DNA of 64,000 nt from Seiridium cupressi. Its lineage: Eukaryota; Ascomycota; Sordariomycetes; Amphisphaeriales; Sporocadaceae. The notes below the pieces were generated by a model, which was given only the letters and a program-made list of their open reading frames with translations, was not told the DNA's origin and did not search any database. This document shows positions 56,167 to 64,000 of this stretch, one piece after another (the first letter of the stretch is position 1; every line of letters begins with the position of its first letter). The translations under genes were made by a program, and so were the position numbers. The DNA lies in the NCBI GenBank assembly GCA_036674765.1, contig JARVKI010000001.1, forward strand, positions 1 to 64,000, read 5' to 3'.

Positions 56167-59100
56167 ATGTCACTCAGACGTTCAGGCACGCGGAAATTTA
56201 CCGGTGGGACCACCAATCGTGCAAAGGGGTATGAAGCCGTTCAGCAGGGTGTCAAAGTGATCCACCCTCACGAAAATAGCGGCATAAAGCCAGATATTGA
56301 GTATGTTGAACCTTGTGACTGAATATCATAATCTGACAATCACAGTATTGTTTTTGTTCCAGGTCTTGGCGCAAACCCAGAAGACAGTTGGAAATCATCC
56401 AAAACAGATTGGAATTGGATGACAAGTGCAGATGGTCTTATCAGGGACTTCCCGAGAGCAAGAGTCTTGCTCTACCTGTATGAGTCAGCATGGACAGGTG
56501 CCCTCAAGGTCAAACAATTTCTTAGCAACATCTCGATGGCCCTCCTGGTCGGGTTGAGGAGCAAAAGAGAAGACTGCAAGAAAAGACCGATAGTCTTTAT
56601 TGGCCACAGTATGGGGGGTTTGGTGATAGCGAAGGCAATCACAATTCTAGACTCCCAGCCGGACCTCTGCCCCGTCATGTTTGAAGCTGTCTCCGTGGCT
56701 GTCTTCTTCGGCACGCCTTTCAACGGCGCTTCCGTTGCTGCGTGGGCTTCAATGTATTCCTACTGGGCAGAAAAATGGAACAAGGCCACTACATCGAAGC
56801 TGCTAGACTTGATGAAGCCAGGAGACGAAACTCTGCGTGAGCTCAAGGACGAGTTTCGACGCGTCGCTGCCAAGACAAGGTACAAAGTCGAACTCATGTG
56901 TTTCTGGGAAGAACAACCTACCGACTTTACCAAGATTGCGGGCTTGCCAAGTCTCTTCGGTCTCACTAGAAACATGATACCAAAGGATGTATCCGAGTTC
57001 GTCAGTTTCACTTCGGCGACATTTGAAGGTGATGTGCCGAAACTTGGACTGGCGAGCAACCACAGGGACCTGGTGAAATTTGACGGCCCCAAGGATGAGC
57101 GATGGAACCTGGTCCGAGACTGCCTGAAGAAGAGAATACATGGAGCCTTCTTCACGGCGAAAAACAGGCTAAGTGCAACCCGAGATATAGATTGGGACTC
57201 CTTTAAAGGTGTTATGGAGGCGTTGGGGCCCGCTCCCATTCATCGCACTCGCAAGGTCCTGGCCCAGAATCATGAGAAATCACCGCTGGTTGCTCAAGAA
57301 GATGAATACCAGCATTGGCTCGAGAAGGCCACCCAGCGGGCTCGGCCACCTGGAGATGCCAAAGTGGATGGGCTATGGATTCGAGGCCCGGAGGGAAGAG
57401 GCAAAGCAGGTGCAATGCTGACTACACTGGACGACGTTGAGAACACTATCAAGATCAACGAGAAAGAAGGCGGAGATCCCATGCTATTTGCTTACTTCCT
57501 TTGCGACGGATCAACAGACTATTGCACAGCTGAAGACCTTCTCAGATCTATTCTCTGGCAGCTCATAGAACAGGAGAAAGCGTTGACAACTCATGCAAAG
57601 GTTTTCATCAAGAACAAGGGAAAGAACGATATGAGCAAGTCTCGGGCGACGGCAACCATTGAAAATCTCTGGAAATCTCTCCAAGGCATGCTCACCGACG
57701 AGTTTGCCGGAAGCCGAGTTTATATCGTTTTGAGCAACATACACATGCTCCCCGAAAGTTCCGACTCCACATTCAAATTTCTGAACCTTCTGAGCATGGA
57801 ACTCTCAGGCACACAGAGTCCCGAGCCTAGTAGAGTTTTGACGAAGTGGTTAATCACCAGTCGCCCAACATACGCCATCAAAGAAGCCCTAGCTATCTCT
57901 AACGTCCACATGATCAATCTTGAGGATGAAAAGTTCGGTAACCAGTTCCAGCTGACACTGCGGAAACATGCCAAGAGCAAAGTTGGGAAGTTAGAGATTG
58001 ATAAGAAATACAACAAGGCGCTGGCATGGTTTGCGGGCAGTCTCATCGGTGAGCGAGCGCAAAACATCGTGTGGATCGACATCACCTGCCTTCAACTCGA
58101 GGAGCTACCAGAAGCAGAAAGCGACTTGAAGGTCCGTAGAATGCTTGAGGCTATGCCCCAGGAACTTGGCGCTCTATTGAAGAACGCGTGGCTCCAGATA
58201 TTTTCTGCAGAGGATGACTCTGGAGAGAGTATCAAGGAAATATTGAGAGCGCTCATACTCACAGCCGAAGAACCGACAGAGGATGAACTTGCTGTATTGA
58301 CAGGACAAAGCGCGAACGTCCATGGCGGAGCAGAACTACGGCAATCAATCGAAAAGTGTAAACTACTTGTTTCTATCAACAAGACCAAGACCATAAACTT
58401 CATGAATAGTGTCGTGAAGCAGCACCTGATTGAGAACTCAATGGAATTACTTGGACTTTCTGCCCAAGAAATGGCACGCCAGCATGGCTTGCTTGCGCTT
58501 CGGTCGTTGACGTACTTGAAAGAGATTTTTGACTTCCCTGAGACGGATCCACCTCCTATATCGGAAGACGGAGATCGTTCAGGCTCTGGTGCGTACAGTT
58601 CAGACACGGATGGAAGTGAAGGCTACGATTCAGGTGTCGAAGGAGAACTCGAGTACGAGGATAGCTATGACGGTTCTGGTTCTTCGGATAGGTATGATGA
58701 TTGGGATGAGGAGTCAGGAGCAGATTGCGACCCTGAAGCTGACAAACTCATCGATTTGAAAGCATTGTCGTATATGGTTAAAAACTGGCTCTACCACGGA
58801 AGCAAAGCAACTGTTGGCTTTGCGGACGACCTGAGTTTTGACGACGAATTCTGGAAGCCTAGATCGCTTATCAGACGCCGCTGGCTGGTGGAGTACACCC
58901 GAACTACTAATGATTTCCAATATGACGACCCAAGAACAATGAACTCCCTTCACATAGCGGCTTCCATTGGGTTCAGGCAGCTGCTTGTGGCTCTCATCGA
59001 GAACGAGCATGCAGATGAGATCAATGCTTCTGACTCCATGTCAAACACACCAGTGAGTTGATCTCATTTGCATACGGTGCCTGAAGACCGAGAATCATAT

Positions 59101-62028
59101 GCTAACACCAGACAATACTTATAGCTGTGTTTTGCTGCCCGGTTTGGCAGGGTGGATATCGTGGAAGAGTTGCTTGATAGGCAAGCAGAGATCAACGTTG
59201 GGGAAGACGAAGGCGAGGATACACCCCTCCACCTAGCGGCCGAGGAGGGACACGTGGAAGTCATGCGGAAGTTGATTCTTAGAGGAGCAAATCTAAATGC
59301 CCACAGCGACTACTCAGGACTTGTGATCAACTCAGCGATCTGTTCTGGCAGTTTTGCTGCCGTCGAACTCCTTGTGAATCACGGGGTTTCATTATCCCTT
59401 GATCGCGGCGACGTGATGAGCCCCCTCGAACAAGCCGCCACGCTCAGCGATGTCTCCATGCTGAGATATCTCATGGAAAAGTATACGGACCAACTCCCCC
59501 CTGAAGAGTACAGCAAAGCATTAATAAGTGGTGCTGGCGCTGGGCGTGTGGAAGTGTTCACCAAATTGCTTGATTTTGATTATACCCATGATGACTTCCA
59601 GTGGGCTCTTGACGAGGCAGCCGACAATGGTAATTGGGAAATTGCCAAGATAATTCTAGAGAAGCGGCAGCATCTCAATTGCGACAACGTCTTCCATCAA
59701 GCTGCTACGGGCACCGATGATCAAGAAGTCCTTGAGGCGTTGTGGGAATATACGAAGGGAAGCATTTCTCACGACAAGATCGACGAGTCACTCTATGATG
59801 CCGCAGACATGGAGAAAACATGGGCTGTTCAGCTCCTACTCGAGAAATTCGGGGCTGACCCTAATGCCCAGGGTGATGAGTGAGTACGCCAACGGTTGAC
59901 GTGCCCCCCTTTCTTGAAACGAGGTCAGCTCACTAAGAGTAACAGGTACGGCAACGCCCTTACCGCCTCAGCATATGACGGCACGCTTCCGATAATGAAG
60001 ATTTTGCTTGACCATGGCGCTGATGTGAACTCCCCAGTTGGTTGGGCGCTACAGGTAAGAATTCGGGATTGTTTCCTACCTTTTATGGCCCGTTTTATGG
60101 GTCAGAATTCTGAGCTAGGCGCTCTTACTTCTGATCACTTCTGAAACGAAAGTCTTCAACTCTCAATACTGTCCCAAGCATACCTGGAGAGGAGACAGCT
60201 GACCCTGAGTGTTGGATAGACCGCAGCGACAGAGGGCCATGTGGAGGTTGTGAGAGAACTCCTAGTCCGCGGAGCTAATGTGAACGCCTTGGCCTCGAAC
60301 TCAAATTTCTTACAAGGTACAGCATTACAAGGTGCTTGTGAGTTTGGGCGCGAGGAGATCGTCGACATGCTGTTAGCCGCTGGAGCAAATCCGAACCTTG
60401 GCGGTGGCGAGGACGCTCATCCCATTATCACTGCTGCAGCAAACTGCCAGGGCACGATTATCGGCAAGCTGATTTCTGCCCACGCAGACGTCAACGTTGT
60501 TAGAGGGGACGACAGGTCCACGCCGCTGATCATTTCTGCAATAAATATTGCTAGCGTTGAGCCCCTTCAGCTACTTCTGGATGAGGGCGCGAATATTGAC
60601 GCGACAGATGGTAATGGGGACACTGCTCTCATTGCGGCCGCGTCCGTCGGCGACTCCGAGTTTGTGAACTTCCTGTTAGCTAAAGGAGCTGATGCCATGC
60701 ACACGAACGATGATGGGCTCAGCGCTCTGCATGCTGCCATGGATTGTGAAGACGATGAAACGATGAGCGTCTTGATAAATCACGTTTCCACCATACTATC
60801 TTTGTTGAAAACCAAGTCTATGGCGGGCGACTACGCTCTGAGCCGAGTCATTGAGGAAGCGAGAGCTACAGCTCGGAGAATCAACCAAGATGTCATCAAT
60901 GAAGACGGGTCAGATCAGCATGCAGCGGTCACTGACCATGGACTGGAAACGAACGGCTCATCGGAGATTACTGCTGCGAGACAAGAAGCCCGAGCGTCAA
61001 TCAATCCCATTGCTGAAGACGAGGTTAGTCGCCGCGGCTACGACCAGATGCCAACTACACACGATCAGGAGTCTCCGGCCACGGGTTTCCAAGCTATGCC
61101 CAGTGATGACTATGGCTACTACGACCCACCCAACAGCAGACCACCGGTCGAGTACGAGCCTCCGGTATACAACAAGGATCAGGAACTGTATACAAGCCAA
61201 CAAAGCTGGCGGCAAACGCCAGATACGGATTACAATGGTGGCTCTCAAGCGACTCAGGGGATTCCACGACAGAGCAGTGACTCACAACAGCGAGTGGTTG
61301 GCGAGAGCCCTAGCTGGAACCAGGGAACACCGATCAGGAGAAAGCCAGCACCTGTGGCGTATGGGCCGCATGCCTCAACCACAACGTCCACTCCCCCGAG
61401 TACCGCCAGCACAATGAGCACGCCTCCGCAAATGAAGAGCAACTACGCGGCGTACAATCCAGAGACACCACAGACTCAGCCACAACCTCTTCCAGGAGAT
61501 CACACAAGTTCGAGCATGTCATACAATCAAGATGGACGGCCCTTTCAGACCACATCATATCCCCAACCCTATTCACAGGTATCCAACCATGCTCAAGACC
61601 CGCCAGCTAGTGATACAATGAAGATCGCTTACCTACACGGAAACGCAAACCAGCCTCAACAATGGCCTGACCCAGCACACGCTAGTAGAGGCTATCAAGG
61701 ACAGCCTTACGCCTCAGCTCTCGGAGGGGCAAGCCCTCGCCAGCCAAGACCGCAACCCGTCCAGGCATACAGCTCACCGGCTCAAATGCAAAAGCCCCAA
61801 CCTCAACTAGGTAGTCAAGGATATCACAGCATGCTGCCATCCCAGGATCCCAGGAATGCCATGAACCCTGTTAGTCAGTACTATCCAGGTATGAACCAGC
61901 CTCATCAGGACTATCCAAATGCTTCGAATCCTAGACCTCACCCCGGAGAATCTGGTTTCATTGGCACCATCGACCAAACAAGGAACATATCATTTAGCTC
62001 GTACAGAGGTGTGGACCATGGACGTTAG
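56167..62028 (+). CDS. NLR-like protein: SesB-type hydrolase, degenerate NACHT-like core, ankyrin repeats, disordered tail
   Basis: Five exons: 56167-56300, 56346-59052, 59125-59879, 59946-60054 and 60220-62028. All introns are GT...AG with matching phases; the product is 1,837 aa. Residues 45-300 form an alpha/beta hydrolase of the SesB type: oxyanion start IVFVPGLGANPEDSW, nucleophile GHSMGG (Ser133), and a His in NHRDLVKF at about 284. Residues 300-620 occupy the NTPase position. The P-loop is GPEGRGKAG at about 392, with Ala after the Lys; the Walker B strand is VYIVLSNIHML without acidic residues; WLITSRP resembles sensor 1. An acidic Ser/Gly/Tyr linker lies at about 740-805. Ankyrin repeats run from about 910 to 1430. 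Residues 1430-1837 are Pro/Gln/Tyr/Ser-rich and disordered. Fungal NLRs with this layout act in non-self recognition and programmed cell death; that role here is inference. Confidence 0.85.
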
Positions 62029-62797
62029 GAGTACACGTACACTCACGTCGTATCGACTGGTGAGAATATTGAGAGTCGAGGAACAGTATTGATTTTCAGT
62101 TACGTTTTGGTAATAGTCTATACTCTCTTACCACTTGGTATATCAACGTATCCGCAGGGCCCCCTCCATGTCAAGACGATAGAGATCTGTCTCCCCATGA
62201 ACGCGGCTGGCAGTAAGCTACGCTCTGCGATGTTAAGAGGCATTAACGCGCACTAGTGCTCGCCTCCTCGTCGCTAAAACCATGACCCACGAAATGGTCA
62301 TGGTAGAAGCATTTTGGACGTATTAGTGCTGGCCGAGGAGTATGTAGCCGCAAGGTACTACTCATGACGAATATGGTGCATTACCAGATGATGCTTATCA
62401 CATTGTCATATTGCTTGTGCCAGGCACTGAACACTATGATTGGACTAACCTTAGGCAGTTCGCGAGGGAGAAAATAAAATCGTGTTCCAACGGGCCGGGT
62501 AAGATGCGCGGATGATACACCAGCGCGTTAGTGCGACTATGGCCCCCACTTTTCCCGGTCTCTAGTGTTAGACTGGCAAGGCTGAAGAGTCACTCGGGTA
62601 CGCGCTCACTGACTTCAGTGCAAGTCAGCCATAGAAATTGCTCGAAACCCCCTGGCAACAGAGTCCCCTGAGGGATTTTGACTCGACGTGAATTATATTC
62701 AGTGCGATGCGTGCTCCCGGTTGTCGGTGATTATGAGCTAAATTTCATTCGGTCACGACGTGCCAAATCCTGCGATAACCAGTCAGGTCGTGTCGTC
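62029..62797. other. Intergenic, 0.77 kb, upstream of the Zn2Cys6 gene
   Basis: 3' flank of the NLR-like gene and promoter of the regulator. No element assigned. Confidence 0.45.
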
Positions 62798-64000
62798 ATG
62801 GACACCATCTCCAGTTCGACCTCGGAATCCAAGCCGGACTCAACGTCGCTGGGCCAGGCCGGCTCGAAGACCAAGTACAAGCTTTCCTGTTCGTTATGCC
62901 GGTCGAGAAAAGTCAAATGCGACCGCGTGCATCCGTGCTCTCACTGCATCCGGTCCGGGACCGAATGCGTGTTTCCGTCTCGGAAGCGCATGCAACGGCC
63001 CCGGAAGAACAGGAACTCGGAGCTGCTCAATCGCATTAGTCGGCTGGAGACCATAGTGGGCAATGTCAACCTGGCCACCCTCAATGACATGGATGTCTCT
63101 GATATCCATGGGCTGAATGAGCTGAAGGCCCAAGTAGTGGCGAATGAGAAGCCACCGGCAAAGCTCTCGCTCTCTGAGGGCGGTACCGCATCTATAGACC
63201 TCCCACAGAGAACACAGTCAGTGGACTCGCAAGTGTCGAAAGACGATAAAACCGCCTCACGCTATATTGGCAATAACTTTTGGATCAACCTCGCCGGGGA
63301 AGTGGAAGGGCTGAAGCAAGCTCTGGCACAGTCCACAGACTCTGAAACCGAGGACGAGTCTGCATATCCTAGCCCAGAGACCGCAGTGGCATCAAATCGG
63401 TCGACGTTTGCTACACAAGGGCTCCTAGCTGGCTACCCGTCACCGGAATCTGCTGGGCCGCTCCAACATCCGCCAGCTCATCACATACAGTTTCTAGTTC
63501 AGACATTTTTCGAGAATGTTGACCCCATCATCAAGATACTGCATAGACCGACCATCCTGAAGATTATATCGAATGGAACTTCAAATCTCAGCCAAGAACA
63601 GGAAGTCCTTCAGTTCTCTATTTATTTTGCTGCTGTGGCTAGCCTGAAACCCGAAGACTGTGTCTCTCGCCTGGGAGCAGATCAAATGACACTTCTCAAG
63701 TCCTACCAACTCGATGTGGAGCGAGCACTAGCTGCTTCAGATTATCTCAGCAACTGTGAACTGGAGTGCCTACAGGCATTTCTGCTTTACGTTGCCTGCC
63801 TGCGTATCCACAACGAGTCTCGCGCCTCCTGGGTGCTGACCGCAATGCTTCTACGCCTGGCACAGGCGTACAATATCATTCAAGACGGCGATGGCTCGCA
63901 ACACACCCCATTTCAGGCAGAAATGCGGCGGCGGCTCTGGTGGCAAATCATAGTACTCGATATTAGGGCCTCGGAGGATCGCGGGACAGAAGCCATGATA
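62798..64000 (+). CDS. Zn2Cys6 transcription factor, 3' end beyond the window
   Basis: The frame is open from ATG 62798 to the window edge (401 codons) with no intron needed. The DNA-binding cluster at about 34-62 is C-x2-C-x6-C-x5-C-x2-C-x6-C, with the basic RSRKVKCDR stretch. A basic linker (KRMQRPRKN) and a coiled-coil-like dimer segment (ELLNRISRLETIVGNV) follow. From about 230 the fungal-specific transcription factor middle domain begins: HIQFLVQTFFENVDPIIKIL, and further on RRRLWWQIIVLDIRASED, the usual signature near its ligand region. It binds CGG half-sites by family rule. The target pathway is unknown; many such regulators control neighbouring metabolic genes, but none is seen upstream. 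Confidence 0.92.
   Translation, partial: MDTISSSTSESKPDSTSLGQAGSKTKYKLSCSLCRSRKVKCDRVHPCSHCIRSGTECVFPSRKRMQRPRKNRNSELLNRISRLETIVGNVNLATLNDMDVSDIHGLNELKAQVVANEKPPAKLSLSEGGTASIDLPQRTQSVDSQVSKDDKTASRYIGNNFWINLAGEVEGLKQALAQSTDSETEDESAYPSPETAVASNRSTFATQGLLAGYPSPESAGPLQHPPAHHIQFLVQTFFENVDPIIKILHRPTILKIISNGTSNLSQEQEVLQFSIYFAAVASLKPEDCVSRLGADQMTLLKSYQLDVERALAASDYLSNCELECLQAFLLYVACLRIHNESRASWVLTAMLLRLAQAYNIIQDGDGSQHTPFQAEMRRRLWWQIIVLDIRASEDRGTEAMI

Overview
The window looks like nuclear DNA of a filamentous ascomycete (Pezizomycotina, probably Sordariomycetes). Genes are spaced at 1-3 kb on both strands. They carry short introns (about 50-80 nt) with GT...AG ends and CTAAC/CTGAC-like branch points. 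The content is typical of moulds: NADPH oxidase NoxA, class I myosin with a C-terminal acidic Arp2/3-activating tail, F-box and DUF proteins, an NLR-like ankyrin protein and a Zn2Cys6 regulator. There is no tRNA, rRNA, CRISPR array or intact transposon that I can support. I assigned exon boundaries by hand, from splice sites that keep phase and restore family motifs. The low-complexity start (24 C then 16 A) looks like a contig edge.

Layout. 0.2-2.4 kb: secreted-type protein of unknown function (-). 3.5-7.1 kb: VPS28 (-) and NOC2 (+) share a divergent promoter. 7.6-10.8 kb: an eight-exon kinase-like gene with a broken 5' end, then an orphan response-regulator receiver gene. 11.2-13.3 kb: a short-chain dehydrogenase and a P450 relic. 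14.6-20.8 kb: D-xylose reductase with a possible mitochondrial presequence, SDS22, a Bem46-type hydrolase and an F-box protein. 23.5-25.3 kb: noxA (-). A stretch of about 4.9 kb without a convincing gene separates it from myosin-1 (+, 30.3-34.0 kb). 34.4-41.1 kb: PFA4 palmitoyltransferase, Y14/RBM8A and an MFS transporter. 41.9-50.4 kb: a large Cep57/Ppc89-like spindle-pole protein, two small Cys-containing genes and a DUF7514 protein. 51.6-53.7 kb: a DUF1772 membrane protein and a GNAT acetyltransferase. 54.0-62.0 kb: an orphan reading frame without ATG, a DUF6601-like membrane protein and, divergent from it, a 1,837-aa hydrolase/NTPase-like/ankyrin protein. 62.8 kb to the end: a Zn2Cys6 transcription factor cut by the window edge.

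Most genes are housekeeping: ESCRT-I sorting, 60S ribosome export, PP1 control, exon-junction complex, protein palmitoylation, endocytic actin and the spindle pole. The accessory signal is concentrated at 7.6-13.3 kb (broken or degraded genes) and 54-62 kb. The best candidate for an undescribed system is the head-to-head pair at 54.5-62.0 kb. It combines an NLR-like protein, with an apparently intact hydrolase triad but a decayed NTPase core and a long disordered tail, with a membrane protein of unknown function.
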